A stretch of DNA of 64,000 nucleotides, taken from contig JAZGTN010000052.1 in assembly GCA_037783415.1 (NCBI GenBank), positions 558,001 through 622,000 on the forward strand, read 5' to 3'. Numbering within the stretch: the first letter of the stretch is position 1; the number at the start of each line of letters is the position of its first letter. This document shows, piece by piece, positions 21,701 to 33,707 of the stretch. Made by a program: the position numbers and the translations under genes. This DNA comes from Leptasterias polaris. Its lineage: Eukaryota; Echinodermata; Asteroidea; Forcipulatida; Asteriidae. The notes under the pieces are model-generated. The model did no database searches. It was not told the origin of the DNA and worked only from the letters and a program-made list of their open reading frames with translations.

Positions 21701-23697
21701 GTTCATCAGGTTTGGGGTTGGACCCCTTGCATTGGCCGCCATCTCTGATGTCAAGAAAAGGAAACGTGCACGCGTGTACTCAGAGCTGCCACCTCTCCCT
21801 GATTCCGTAGAAAGTTCCCTGAAAATAATTCAATCTTTCCATGTTCTGATGGACAACAATTTGAAAATCTCCCAGATTGTGGAAACTGGGTTCCCCATTA
21901 TGTTGAATGTAATTCTAAATATCTCCTAGATTGTTGAACGCAATCCCCCCGTGATTGCAAGATGCAAATGTTGGCAGCTCTGGTGTACTCGCTGCGCATG
22001 ACTCTCAGCCAATGATAGCTCTTCATTTATCTCAGTGAGGGGACTATTTTGAGCTTGTGGCGCCATATGTAAGGGGGTCTATTGTCATTTATTTGGGGGG
22101 TCTGATTTTGAGGATGATGTCAGAGTATTCGTATTTTCTCGCTAATTTGTCTTCAAAATTTGTCAAAAAAGTATTGGAGACTTGAGAGGAGGCTAGGACC
22201 CACTACCTATTTCATTGAATGTTTCCCCAGGTAGTTCAGGAGGGCTTCATCCTCCAGAGAGTCTTGGGTCAGATCTTACAAAGCTCCTTAAAGCAGAAAA
22301 TATTGCCTAGCAAATTTAATTGGTAAGCAGAAATTAGCAGGGAACCATTCATAATCAATACATGGAGTTTTGGCTGGCAACACGTTAAAATTCACCCCAG
22401 ACAGTGCAGACCAAGACCAGTGACTTTCAATAATATTTTTTGTCTATTGTAAAACAACACTGCAGCACAATTGAAAAAAAAACCTACTACACATTATGTG
22501 ATTGGTACTACGTGTCAATCGAGTTTAATTTCTTGAACTGAATTTTGCAGGTGTTCTTGAGAGAAATGTTGAGAAGCTTAGTCGAGAAAATGAGGGCTTA
22601 AAACTCCACGTTAAACATTTCAGCCAGCTACAGGAGCTTGCCACCATGCTTCAAGAAAGCCACAAGTGAGTAGTGTTCTCTCTTCTGTCTACCCCACCCA
22701 TTAAACTAATCAATTTATTAGTCAGAGCCAGAGCGTAGACCAGGTGTTACAAAGCTAGTATTCAGTGCTTATCACTCATCAGAATGTAAGAGTAAAAAAC
22801 TAAAACAATATTCTTTACCCAGATTTAGTTCATCAGTTTGTATCCTGATTCAGCAGACTTGTTATTCTTCAATGTTATTGCATTTCGACTAAATTTGAGG
22901 CTGGAAATAAAAATAGACTGTTCCCAATCTGTGCATGATAATCAGTTCTTATAAGGAATACAAGGAACCTGATACTGTTGGCCACGGTTAGATAAAGGTT
23001 TATTAATTGGTGTCCATCATAAACAGCTTGGGCTTTGGCTATATGTCTTTCCAGATTACTGTGACCACCGGTACCTCAACATTACAATAGATACAAAAGT
23101 CTTCATTCAAGCCAAAAGACATCAAATTTTCTGTATTGATTGAGACACATTTTAGGTCCTTTTTGAAACCACAGCTTTGGTTTTGGTTTTGGATCCGGCT
23201 TGGGTTCTAACTGCCTGTTCTAAGCCCTGTAATGAAAGTGTGTGTTTTCAAAATGACTGATGGAGCCCAAACCGCAGCCTGTGTTTCAAAAAGGGCCTTA
23301 CATAGAATTATACCCAGGGCCTGTTTTCATGGAGCAGCTCAGCTCAAGCATGTGTTTAGAGAAAAACAGAAACTTGCTAAGCAGGAGCAGATTACCTGCC
23401 AAAATGCTGTGTTATTCACATTGTTGCAGCTGGTGCCCCACTATGTCTTTTTTCTTCACAAAAACATTTGCTTTTACTAATCAAACATAAGACCCTGTCA
23501 TCACAAAGTCGTTAACTCGTTTCAGATCTCTTGTCATCACCAACGACCACCTTCTTCAAGAGTTGGACGAGACCAAACAGCGCCACCTGGAGGAAGTGAA
23601 GCAGCTGCATTGGTCATACGGAGAGCTGAAACGCACCATGGAACTAGCGCCCAGCACAGAGGGCAGCAGACAGTTCCGTCCAAACTCTGTGATGTGA
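9782..23697 (+). CDS. CEP72: Centrosomal protein of 72 kDa, enlarged orthologue
   Basis: A leucine-rich-repeat centriolar-satellite protein; the vertebrate protein recruits kizuna and helps organise pericentriolar material. Fourteen coding exons, all GT-AG and in frame: 9782-9845, 11683-11848, 13440-13594, 14785-14846, 14968-15073, 15317-15442, 16332-16499, 17441-18790, 19291-19394, 20408-20558, 21049-21191, 21538-21676, 22551-22665 and 23526-23697. The sum is 3021 bp, 1006 aa (human 647). Residues about 20-110 are LRRs (LPGTYHEKITHLG, KQLDLSRNALQSL); an LRR cap follows (LNPVTKNEPDYRLF), then DDRSVRESERKAA. Exon 8 adds 450 Ser/Thr/Pro-rich, probably disordered residues. Residues about 780-1000 are coiled coil with the conserved NFLSLVDRYWNGTKSLH, LQELATMLQESHKSLV and HWSYGELKRTM. 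The start is supported by the short exon 1, matched in phase. It diverges from DECR2 across 228 bp. Confidence 0.95.
10426..10451. repeat. Short perfect hairpin
   Basis: AGGACGCCCTG and CAGGGCGTCCT form a perfect 11-bp stem around a TATT loop, inside CEP72 intron 1. It may be the centre of a small fold-back element, but longer flanking arms were not evident. Confidence 0.7.
12048..12572. mobile_element. Fold-back element with 44-bp TIRs and internal 54-bp GC-rich repeats
   Basis: Left end ATGCACGTATCAATTGTA and the following GGCCCTGGGGGACCCGGGAC are mirrored at the right end, where GTCCCGGGTCCCCCAGGGCC leads to TACAATTGATATGTGCAT. Between them lie at least four copies of a roughly 54-bp unit containing CCGGGACAATAGCGGGG, GAGGTTGTACAATTTG and TTTCC. 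The element is far more GC-rich than the surrounding intron. It can be read open in several frames on both strands, but that follows from the repeated composition and no protein family is recognised. It lies in CEP72 intron 2. Confidence 0.85.
13125..13262 (+). mobile_element. tRNA-derived SINE, family B
   Basis: AGTTGGCTCAGTGGTTTCTT is A-box-like, and CCTGGGTTCGAATCTGACT carries a B box. The body, including TGCATGGATTTTCTC, matches the antisense copies at 41380, 50601 and 61503. It lies in CEP72 intron 2. Confidence 0.75.
16063..16309. mobile_element. MITE with AAGGCCTTTTTACACTTG-type ends
   Basis: The left end AAGGCCTTTTTACACTTG matches the complement of the right end GTGTGAAAAGGGCTT imperfectly. 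Interior words such as CCAGGGAAATAG and CCCTGGGGTTAAC resemble the element at 37454-37757, which has AGCCCTTTTCACACT ends, so the two are probably one family. It lies directly upstream of CEP72 exon 7 (16332). Confidence 0.65.
19615..19974. mobile_element. Fold-back MITE, family 2, copy 1
   Basis: The 360-bp element has inverted arms of about 110 bp: GAGTTAGATTTGAATAATGT and GTCACAAGTTAC on the left are mirrored by GTAACTTGTGAC and ATTCAAATCTAACTC on the right. The centre holds AGCAAACCCTGGTACCATTG. A clearly homologous copy of almost the same length lies at 53874-54232. It is in CEP72 intron 9, and no protein is encoded. Confidence 0.88.
20276..20345. repeat. C-rich and A-rich low-complexity tract
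   Basis: A run of C residues, broken by a single T, is followed by an A-rich stretch. It lies about 60-130 bp upstream of CEP72 exon 10 (20408). Similar mononucleotide C or G runs occur near 3900, 8211, 46744, 50168 and 50830. Confidence 0.8.
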
Positions 23698-24009
23698 AGC
23701 GTTAAATGGATTATATGGCATGGAATTAAAAAACAAAATGGGGGAGATTTGAATCTTCAAAGTGTATTCATGGCTGGTCCAAAATAAAGAAATTTCAGCA
23801 GCGTTTTAGCCCTAACTAAAACTCATTCCTTAAGGAGAGGCAACCTCATTCCTCTACTATCTTCTACTCTAAGGTAATTCAACACCAAATTATTTGGACT
23901 TGAATAACGATAGTCATGCCTGGCTCAGAGATAAGTAACTGTCATTTGGGCCAACATTCCTCAATCCTCCACATTCAGACACCTTCCTTAAGAGGATTTG
24001 GGTCAAGAA

Positions 24010-24188
24010 CAATAGACCTTATGCATTGATGTCACCAAGCCGCCATCTTAGAGGTAAACTGATGATGAAACAATGGAAACGCGCTGATTTGTACGCGCGG
24101 CGCACATGATTGGCCAATGAACATCTTCCTTTTGACCTCTAGGTGAGGGCGCCCTACTCAAATGACGTCATATGCATAAGGTCTATTG
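24010..24188. mobile_element. MITE with CAATAGACCTTATGCAT ends
   Basis: The ends are CAATAGACCTTATGCAT on the left and ATGCATAAGGTCTATTG on the right, a perfect 17-bp inverted repeat; GATGTCA and TGACGTCAT extend it. The body includes AGCCGCCATCTTAGAGGTAA, shared with a partial copy at 53688-53785. The element at 45209 has related AGACCCCTTGCATATGACG ends. Confidence 0.85.
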
Positions 24189-24761
24189 TGTAAGAGTAAT
24201 GTTGCTTATCACTTTCCATCGACAGTAGTGATGTTAAGACCAGTAAAATTAATAGGCAGCTATTAGTGATAATAGATTCAGAAGTTTATATATAAAAAAA
24301 AAATATAATAATAAAATTACAAAAACTTTGAGTGGTATGAACAAAGAACTTTTCGTTTGTTTTTTCTAAGTTGATAATTTAATTTCCAGCTCACAGAGTC
24401 AATGATACATTAGTATTTTTGTGTTTTCATCCAGAATTTTGGCTGGGAGATTTTTCTATAAGGGCTTTTAAAAACTGATTTTAATGTGGAAAACAGATTT
24501 TTCTTGATACAAGTTTTGTATTTTTTATAAATGAAGAACAAATGAATTTTTTGTTTTGTTTTTACCCTACAATGAGTTGCGATTTGTTTGGGGCAAAAAA
24601 TTCACAGGGATATTATTCAGGTGGGATTCGAACCCACAACCTGAACCCCACCTGAGTGGTATGCCTGTTCCCCCCTCCCAGGATTAGGGAAAGCACAGTG
24701 CTCATCAAACATCGTTGTAGGATTTAAAAAACAAAATGAATATTCTTAATCTTGATGCGGT

Positions 24762-25000
24762 TATAAAGGTATTATACAGGATTGGTAGAGCTGACAAAAT
24801 AGTCACAGACAGTGTTCATGTTATGTGCGATCGACGATACACATGAAATAACAAACCTGTGAAAATTTGGGCTTAATTATTTGTGAGTCGGGAGAAAATA
24901 GTGAAAAACCGTGCACAATTTTCAGCATGTAAACACATTGTCCTTAATTTTGGGTGTAACAACCAAAGTGAACTGTTGCGTTCTTTTAGGTTTTCAGAAA
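24762..25000 (+). mobile_element. Partial TTAAAGG-superfamily MITE
   Basis: TATAAAGGTATTATACAGGA followed by GACAGTGTTCATGTT and AACAAACCTGTGAAAATTTG closely parallels the start of the element at 27840. The right boundary is not clear; similarity was followed only over the first two hundred or so bases. Confidence 0.6.
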
Positions 25001-25929
25001 CAGTTCTCTCTGATATAACTTCATTTGAGAGACAAATATTTCACGGACAAATTGGTTCTAGTATGAACTTCATAACCAGTAAACTTTCAGACACAAAATT
25101 AAACAACAATGTGTCTGATCCGTACCAATCCTGTATACATTTTTTAAATGTTGGTGTCAACAAAGTTTAAAAAAAGAATGCACTGCACAGGCTACCCATG
25201 ATTGACTTTGCTTTTTAGCATTTACAATAGATATTCACTATAGTGTTTGCACACATAGATTGTGTTATCTCTAATGACTTAATTATAAATGGACTTTGTT
25301 ATGGTTCGACATCAATTTATTCCAAACAAAATTCAGACTGTTTAACATTCTAAATGTGTGTGTTTCTATAATTATATTTATTCGCTTAATGCTGTGTAGC
25401 ACCAAAAAATGTAAATCACTAACAAAATGGTGTGGAATTATTAAATATGCTAATAACATTAATAGTAAATAAGGAAATACAATTTGTTTAAATAATTCGG
25501 GAGATTAATTTTTTTAAAGGTATTCGTGAGGTTCCTGTTCCAATATTCAGTAGAAATTATTTAAAAACATTATGTGGATAAAAGTATATTGCACTTCAGC
25601 CACAACTATAACTAAACCAAAAAAAACCTGCCACAAACAGAAATAACTTTATTTTTCTAAAACCTTGTAATTTGAAAATGACTTTTTGATATTAATTTAA
25701 ATACATTGTACTTAACTCTCCCCAATTTTGGTGGAGCCTAATTTTATAGCAACAATTTTTTTTTTTACAGGCCAATGATCAAAATGTTTTGATATATTTT
25801 TATGCTGCTGCATACTGCTCTTGTGACTGTATGAAAAATGTTATAGCTGCTGCACTTTTTCATTCAACTACGACAATAATAAACTGTACAATACAACAAC
25901 GGATGTTATCATGTTTGGTTTTTGTTTTG

Positions 25930-26003
25930 ATTTTTGGGTTGAACAAAGAAAAATTAACTAGAGCGGGATTTGAACCAACGACCTCCTGATTAACGTGCCT
26001 GGT
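25930..26003 (-). mobile_element. Partial tRNA-derived SINE (family A)
   Basis: GGGTTGAACAAAGAAAAATT is followed by GAGCGGGATTTGAACC (antisense B box) and ACCTCCTGATTAACGTGCC. The A-box half is missing or interrupted at 26003. Confidence 0.65.
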
Positions 26004-27307
26004 TTTTGTTTTGTAGTTAAAACTGCATCAGGAGAAAGAGGATCATTAGCCAGGCAGGTTGGGTCATGGGTCTATGGGGACTCTTGGGTTAAGGGAGGCA
26101 GGAGGGGTTGATTTGCCAAAAGTTTGACACAGATAAAAACACAAGTACTCGATTCTAATAACAGGTAAAGTCTTTTTAACTTTCTGTCCAACTTTTTTCT
26201 TCTAGCTGTGCCCAAATTTTCCCCACTGTTATGCCCCAATTTGGGTGGTACATGGTTGGGCTGTAGATTTGGCCACAGGCTCGGAAGGGTAAAATGTAAA
26301 GGGAACGTACATCATTGCTTTTGGAAGTGTAAAATAATTAACATCCTGTAGTAAAAACTTTGAAAAATAATTCTCATAATTTGACGGCATGTTTTGAGTA
26401 AAACCAAATTTGTGAACTTTCCGGCATTGTGTGTATGTTTTTATTGGGCTTGTTTTGATGACACAATCAAGACAAGCAACTGGGGGTCTTAATGCCATTT
26501 TCTTGACCTGAGAGCTAGTTGACAAGGGGTGGTTTTTACTCATGGGATAGAAGATGCAGCAGGGGTCCTCCTTGGTGAAATAATAGAGCTAGTGAAATTT
26601 TAACCCCCCAAAAAGCACCCTGAAATAATATACACTTAATCAATGATTGGATTATCTATCATTTAAAAGCAAAAAAAATGTGTTTGTCACAGTCCCGACA
26701 TTTGTTCACAGACAATCACAATTCAATATCTGTAGTTTTCGACCACATTTTATCTTTTTAATAGGCGAACGCCCTAACTGACCTCTTGAGAAACCCCTTA
26801 ACCCACTTTAAATAATGATTTACTTTGTATTGGCCGTGTGCCCAAGCAACCTTCTGACGCGCCTACGTCAGCAAATAAAAAGGGCCTTCATCACACGTGT
26901 TTCTTCACCAGCATTCCGAAGGTTGATCATGTGACATTGTTTTGGGCCAGTACTTTATTCACTGTTACTCCTTCTACAATACGAGACAGAATGAAAATAA
27001 ACCAATAAATTTATACTTCTAAATATTAATAGTTACCAAATTAGGTTAAGGATACCAAGTTTTTATTTTATTTAATTTAGTTTTTTTAAATTGTGTAAAA
27101 ATACGTTCTTCCCGATCAACGCAAAGGGAGTGCGCCCAAAACATAGAATAGCGCAATTATACCGCTTCAATGAATTTAATGTTTTTCTTGAAAACGTAAA
27201 CAACAACGGTCGACGTAGAGGATATTTCATCATCGTGCATGGGAAGTAATACAGATCATCAGAATTAACCAAATTGTGTTGCATTTATACTGAACATAAT
27301 TTTGTCA

Positions 27308-30300
27308 ATGAGCGTCGATGGTACTGGTAGTTAGTACAGTTAGAAATAGCTGTGTGAGAGAAAGTCCCCTTTTGGGGGCAGTCAGAAATCAGTGGGCCAA
27401 TTTTAAATGTAGCTCAGCAGTTATATTAACTTGAGTCTTGACCCATCATCAGCATGCACTGAGATTTTTTTTTAAACCCCAAGAAATTAGCACTGGCTTT
27501 GACATGCTCATGCTGGTCGAAGTTTTTCTCTTCAGTTTATGACGTTTTCTGGGGTGCCAAGGAACTTGAGCCAAACGGTAAGTTGAAAATTTGTTAATTC
27601 ATGAGTTTATAATAGTTGTCAAAACGTGATCTCATTCTCAGGAGCCAAAAAATACAGGGCCATTTTGACTTTGAATTATATTTATAGTTCTTCAATCGAA
27701 CAATCAATACAATATGTTTACAATTTTATTTCCCCCCAAACTGTTCAAGTTTGTTTGGATTCCCACCCTAGCTTGTGTTTACCTTTGACGAATGTTGGTA
27801 TTACATGTATACAAATACAAAATTCCTACCAATTATTGTTTAAAGGTATTATACAGGATTGGCAGAGCTGACAAAATAATCACAGACAGTGTTCATGTTT
27901 TGTGTAATCAACCACATACATGAAATAACAAACCTGTGAAAATTTGAGCTCAATTGGTCATCGAGGTCACGAGAAAATAGTGAAAAGAGACCTTATGTGT
28001 TTTCTGTTTTTCAAACATCGAGTTTATTATCGCGCGCGATAAAAACTATTGTTTTACTCATTTCTCAGAAACGATAGCATTTTAGGCAGAAATATTTTAA
28101 GGAACCCTTTCTACCATTACTTACTTTAAATCATGTAAGTTATGTGTGAATCTGTGAACATTTGTGTTTTTCGATCTTACCAATAGTGTACAGGGCCTTT
28201 AAAAAGGTACATGATACAAGATTTGTGATAATTTATTAAGATGAATGAACTGTGTTGGAAGTTGACAGTAATGATTTTTGCGATTACTCCTAGAACTATG
28301 GTTCGTTCCACTATAGTATTATTCTTGTAGGCGATAGTGGAACGAACCTCATAGTTCGAGGAGTAAGTTGTGATAACTGTGTAACCGTCGAACTCCCCCC
28401 ATTTATTGTAGGGACATGGCCTAGAAAATAACAAAAAAAAAAAAAAAAAAATCTTTTCTAGGATATTACTAAACACACATTACATGTTTCTCTTCCATCC
28501 AATTTGAGTTGATATATTAGAATGAACATTTGGTAAAAGAATTATGCATTATTTTGTATTTAGATTGTGTTCAACAAAAGCAGTTATCTCCATCTCGGAT
28601 TTATTCCATTAACCTCTTGAGACCAATCGGAGATTGAATCTAAGGTTGAAGACAAAATAGTCTTGTCTCTTTGTATAAAATGAAAATCAGAACTGCTGTA
28701 GTCACTTTGTGTACAGGGAACCCAACAAAGACGGCAAAACTTTGACAAAGTGCATTTGTTACCTTTGTATTCGGAAAGGAAGTGACGTTTGCATCCAAGT
28801 GGCTTTTGATGCAAAGTTTCATATCCAGTTTTGATTATAAATTATTAGACCTACTCATCATGTGACATACATAAAACAGATCTACTGTAAAACTGTTCTT
28901 GTGTTTCAGTCTTGACTAGATCTTTAGTTTCTGGCCTAATAACATTTGAATGACCCACTGTAAAAACAGTCTATAGATCATGTTAAAAGTTGGATTAGAG
29001 GTTCGAAGAATACATGCTGTTATGCCCCCAACTATCCTAACAAAAGTTTTAAGTGACCGTCCCAAATTAAATGTACGAACTGTAGAGAAGTTAAAACTCA
29101 AAAAGTCCCAACTATAGTTTGGACGAACGTTGGTTAAGGAGTAACGTTGATATGAAAAGAACAAATTCACAGCTGTTTAACTAAATCCCATGTTTTTTGT
29201 TTTTTTTCATTAACAGAGAACACAATGATATCAACCATGGAGATCGGCCAGGTGTCGACTCGCCGGGAATACAGACCCGATAACTGGTGTTGGGACGGCC
29301 AGAGCAAATCGTCCGATGTGCAATTATCTTCTAATCATTTAGCTGCGTATTTTCATATAGGTAAAACAACAAAATAATCACAATGACAGGGCTGGAATTT
29401 CAAGATTATCTTGATTAGAGATCACAGGTCGTGATGCTCAGAACTTTCACTGGACCAGAAATAATTGTCACAAGACCTAGAAGTAGGCCTATTTGTTGAG
29501 CTTTGAGAAGGAGGTTTTGGGAATTTGTTTTGTAAATCTTCAACCATCCAAGCCCATCAAAATCCAACTGCATGTTTTGTTTGATTCGGTTGGTCCAACT
29601 CCAATGACTGCACTAGTAAACTGAAATGCTTAATACATGGGATCAGGGATACCACAAAAAGAGTCCAACAGGTTGGTTGTCGAGTTTCTGTATGGTGTTG
29701 GATTTATAATAGAGTGGCATGATGGTCCTTAAAAATCGCTCTTAGGGAGATACGGGTAGATAAGTTAAACTTCAAACACAAAACCAGGATGATCTAAGAT
29801 AACCTGCAATTTCATTTTGACCTTTTCTTGCTTAGATCCAGTTGAGGACAGTACTGGTACAGCTGGAGTCCGAGGGACACAAGGATTCAATGAAGGGGAG
29901 TATTATTGGGAGGTCATCTTTACTGAGCCTGCTTTCGGTACATCTGTCATGGTCGGCGTAGGAACACAGAAAGCTCTACTACACACAAACAACTATCAGT
30001 ACATTGACATGCTAGGTGAGTGGCCGGTCTTTTCGCTCAACCCTTCACCATTGTACACACATTCCAAATTAAGAATTTGAGTCTGATTAAGGATACTGAG
30101 CCTGATTAAGGATACTGAGTCTGATTAAGGATACTGAGTCTGATTAAGGATACTGAGTCTGATTAAGGATACTGAGTCTGATTAAGGATACTGAGTCTGA
30201 TTAAGGATACTGAGTCTGATTAAGGATACTGAGTCTGATTAAGGATACTGAGTCTGATTAAGGATACTGAGTCTGATTAAGGATACTGAGTCTGATTAAG

Positions 30301-33300
30301 GATACTGAGTCTGATTAAGGATACTGAGTCTGATTAAGGATACTGAGTCTGATTAAGGATACTGAGTCTGATTAAGGATATTGAGTCTGATTTTTCTTGG
30401 ACTTAAGCTTGAAATAAGAGTTTTAGCAGACACCTGAGTTATAGTAGAAGAGTTAACATTTGATGAGTCATGTGAAGTCTTGTAAAGACTAAAAAAGGAA
30501 ATAATGAAACAAATTTGGGAAGCTAAACATCTATACTCAGAGCTGAGAAGCTGAATTGTGAAGGATGTGTTCGAGCTGCAGGCATGCAAGGGTGCCAGCC
30601 ACATTGACCCATATATTGACCAGGGAGCACAGCCAGAGATTGGAAGTGTTGGATTTCTTTAAAGAGAACCAACGCACAACTCCACTCACATACATTTAGG
30701 CCTGATGACCTTAGCTGGGAAGCAAACCAGGACCACCTTGGCAAGCGGTTTTGACGCACTAGCCACACATGCTACCAAAACTAACATGTGGAGTTGGAAC
30801 AAACCCCAACTTATCCAAGTCTTCTATAATCCATGCTCCTGTTTTTTGTTATGTTTTCAAAATTGGAAAATTGCATCCAATTAGGATCCCATAATTTGCA
30901 TTGGACTTTAGGTATGCCAAACAGAATCGTATTGTTTTGGTGTTTACGAGTTACACACCCCTCAAATCGGTGTTTACGCTACACTTCTCTGCTCTCTCTG
31001 TGAATAGTCTATCCTTTTTGTCAAACCATTTTCATTTCTCTTCACAAAACTTCTCTTGACAGGCATGGACGACCAGAGTTGGGGTTTATCCTACAAGGGA
31101 ACCATCTGGCACAACGGCACATGCCGGCAATACTGTGAACCGTTCTATGAGAACAACACCAAGATTGGCATTCTACTTAACCTGTACGCTGGTACGCTCA
31201 CATTCTTCAAGAATGGTATTAACCTAGGAGTCGCTTTCGAAGGTTGGTCATGTTTTGATTCTAATGATATTTGTTTGTTTAGTTGAAAACATTTTATGCG
31301 AAAATTAGTTAGTGGCATGACGTTTCGACCCTAACAGAGTCTTTCTCAATTTTTTGTTTAATGTCACATCAAACAGACAATGAGAACTCCAGACCACTGT
31401 AGTAGGCCTGTGTGTTGTGTAATCCACCTTTTAAAAAAACCAGTACACTTATCATAAAATTTGACCACTTAAATTATAAAGAAAAAACAGTTGAAGGAAT
31501 AGTATAAATAGTATATAAAAATAAATTACCCAAGTATTGAGTAAAATGGGCCAGTTCATCATGAACTTTGGATGTCGTACGATTGAGTAGCTTTGATCTA
31601 TCTCTGCTGTGTCAACACTAGAGAGATGACGACGTTAATAAATTAATATTTACTTTTGGTTTTGATGATAATTGCCCCGGTTATAAAGTTTACCAACTAT
31701 TTTTTTTATTTATTAATTATTAATTTTTTTTTTTTTGGGGGGGAGTCTTATCAGTTCTGAAGTTTTACCTTGAAATAAGAGGCTCTCGAGTTGCATGACA
31801 AATAAACAAATATTTTTTGAAGTATTTGTAGTGGTAGATATTGTCAGGATTATTTAATCGTCTTCAAAGGTGAGAATAAATAGACACGACAAACTTTCAG
31901 TACGTGTATGCATGACAAATTAACACAAAAGTTCTCAACATTAATTTTCAAGCCAGAATTGGGAAAAAGGGTTTCAATATTGGCTGTGAGTTGACCGGTG
32001 GGTCTAAACTGCTCTGATATGCCATGTCCAAATTATGCAACCTTGGCTACGGCCATTATGGCCAATACACCGATCCATTAAGCCACGCCCATTTCTCATT
32101 GACCAATCACAACTGCGAAATCTGATCACCATTTGAGCCGTTTGGTGATCTTTGCACTAATGGTGATCGGGTTTCGCGGCTGTGATTGGTCAACTCGTAA
32201 GGAGGCGGGGCTTAATGGATCGATCTATTGTAGCATGACAGTGTTGAAGAATCTAAGCCTTTCCAGCCATCAGGCCATAGCCATAGCCATTGCCATCCAC
32301 TCGGACGCTGCTTTAAAGTATTTCACTTGTAATGTTCAAACAGGGTGTCCAGAAGAAACCCCGTTGCCCTTCTGGCTAACGCTAAGCTTACCTTTGGCAA
32401 AATGGTAATTTTGAAAAAATTGAAAAATTAGTGCAGTGCCTGTATGGGCATACATTTAATCTCGGTTGCTGCTGCCCTTGCCAATGTACACATTGTATAC
32501 CTCATACTGCAGTACACATATTGTATGTATTTAAAACCCACTTTAAATTCACTGTTAGTAGTGAAAGTTAATGTATCCCATCCGTTGAATCGATACATGT
32601 ACCACCAGCAAGTCTAACAGTTGCTACATCTACGATTGTGTACAGGATATAGGGTATACAGTATACACAATGCACGAAGGCGCAGTGGTGCTGTCAGTAT
32701 GGGTCATAGGTCAGGATTGTCTTGACACATCTGTTTGTGTTTGGACGCTCTTTGAAATTATGCATGCCAACAAACAACCATATGGTACACAGATCAAGAG
32801 TATACGATGCGTTCGCCAGCCAGCAAATTGTGGTCTGTGTCCACATGAGATCTTTTTAACTCTGTTTGAAAAAAAAATTATTGTGATATTTAACATCTGA
32901 GTGTTGGGGATCTTGGGGAAAGGTGCTGGTTGTACATGTACTGCACATGTTAGAGCCCGGCACATTAATCCACAGAGGTCCCAGGTTCAAGTCCCGCTCT
33001 AGTAAACTTGTCTTTTGTTCAACCCTAAATTATTTAAAGTTACCCAATCAGTTTCCCTTGTGGCAAATTACTTGTATATATTTTTTAACGAATTATGACC
33101 AAATTGCATGAATGATATAATACATTAAGATAAATATTTTTGGACAAAAAAATTGCTAAAAGGGTCTTAAAAAGAACGCTTAGTCTTGGTGCAAAAAGTG
33201 GAAAAATATTACTGGTGGGAAAGGTACTGCCATGATTCTCTGATCTGGGCCAAGTATCCCCTCCATCAAAGAAGCAGATTAAAAAAATACATGGAAAAAA

Positions 33301-33707
33301 TAGCAGCTACTTTGTTCGCAAGGCAGGCATAACAAAGTCTGAGTTCAGATAAAAGTCTGAAAAGTTTTCATCCCTGACTAAATTGCTTATGGGAGAAGGG
33401 CACTAGACGTGCTAAACATGATGAATTAAACGTCTGTTTTTCTTCCAATCTTTTACTTACAGATTTACACCAAGTTGGGGAGGAGCTCTACCCCTTGGCC
33501 TGCTCCACGGCAGCCGAGACTGAACTGGAACTTGGCGAACGAAGCTCACGCAAGCTCCGCTTACAAGACAAATGCTACGCCGCCATTTTGCAAAGCATGG
33601 GACTGAACGATAACGACATAGACATCCTACCCCTTCCCAACACCATGAAGCACGACCTGAAGAAAGATCGGCACAATGCGAGTTGTAACGCAGCGGGGTG
33701 CTACTGA
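27308..33707 (+). CDS. SPSB3: SPRY domain-containing SOCS box protein 3
   Basis: A substrate receptor for Cullin-RING ubiquitin ligases: the SPRY domain binds the target and the SOCS box binds Elongin B/C. Coding exons: 27308-27326 (tentative), 27536-27577, 29217-29360, 29836-30015, 31063-31242 and 33463-33707. Junctions are GT-AG with matching phases; the total is 810 bp, 269 aa, somewhat shorter than the human protein. The SPRY region covers about residues 45-200: NWCWDGQSKSS, AGVRGTQGFNEGEYYWEV, MVGVGTQKALL, DDQSWGLSYKG, GTLTFFKNGINLGVAF and LYPLACSTAAETE. A SOCS-box-like tail follows (LQDKCYAAILQSMG, ILPLPNTMKHDLKK). Exon 1 was chosen because ATGAGCGTCGATGGTACTG before a GT fits the phase of exon 2; the human N-terminal extension was not found, so the true start could be elsewhere. 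It converges on FOXRED2. Confidence 0.88.
27840..28202. mobile_element. TTAAAGG-ended MITE (superfamily member)
   Basis: It starts TTAAAGGTATTATACAGGAT and ends TGTACAGGGCCTTTAA. Interior words AACAAACCTGTGAAAATTTG and CTCAATTGGTCATCGAGGTC recur in the element at 47317. A GCGCGCGATAAAAAC palindromic core sits near 28033. It lies in the second SPSB3 intron. Confidence 0.75.
28284..28366. repeat. 83-bp fold-back hairpin
   Basis: TTACTCCTAGAACTATG and GTTCGTTCCACTAT pair with ATAGTGGAACGAAC and CATAGTTCGAGGAGTAA, leaving a short loop. No other copy was noticed in the window. It lies in a SPSB3 intron. Confidence 0.8.
30079..30390. repeat. 19-bp minisatellite, about 16 copies
   Basis: The unit GAGTCTGATTAAGGATACT is repeated head to tail about 16 times with almost no variation; the second unit has one T-to-C change and the last contains a change to ATATT. 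It begins 64 bp after the splice donor of the SPSB3 exon ending at 30015. Confidence 0.97.
32063..32230. mobile_element. Fold-back MITE, family 1, copy 2
   Basis: Nearly identical to 4586-4754, with the same ends CAATACACCGATCCATTAAG and CTTAATGGATCGATCTATTG and a one-base shorter centre. The high identity suggests recent movement. It lies in the last SPSB3 intron. Confidence 0.9.
32957..33063 (+). mobile_element. Partial tRNA-derived SINE (family A)
   Basis: GGCACATTAATCCACAGAGG and AGGTTCAAGTCCCGCTC carry the B-box half, followed by the family tail TTTTGTTCAACCCTAAATTA and ACCCAATCAGTTTCCCTTG. The A-box part is degenerate. Confidence 0.7.

Larger units (their letters stand above)
23698..27307. 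other. Intergenic region between CEP72 and SPSB3
   Basis: This contains the CEP72 3' UTR of unknown length and then spacer DNA before the tentative first SPSB3 exon. Inside are the MITE at 24010, a SINE-like B-box word in antisense near 24627-24640 (GGATTCGAACCC), a partial TTAAAGG-type element from 24762, and a SINE-A piece at 25930. The short open stretches show no recognisable protein. Poly(A) signal words are frequent in this AT-rich DNA, so the cleavage site cannot be chosen. Confidence 0.6.
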
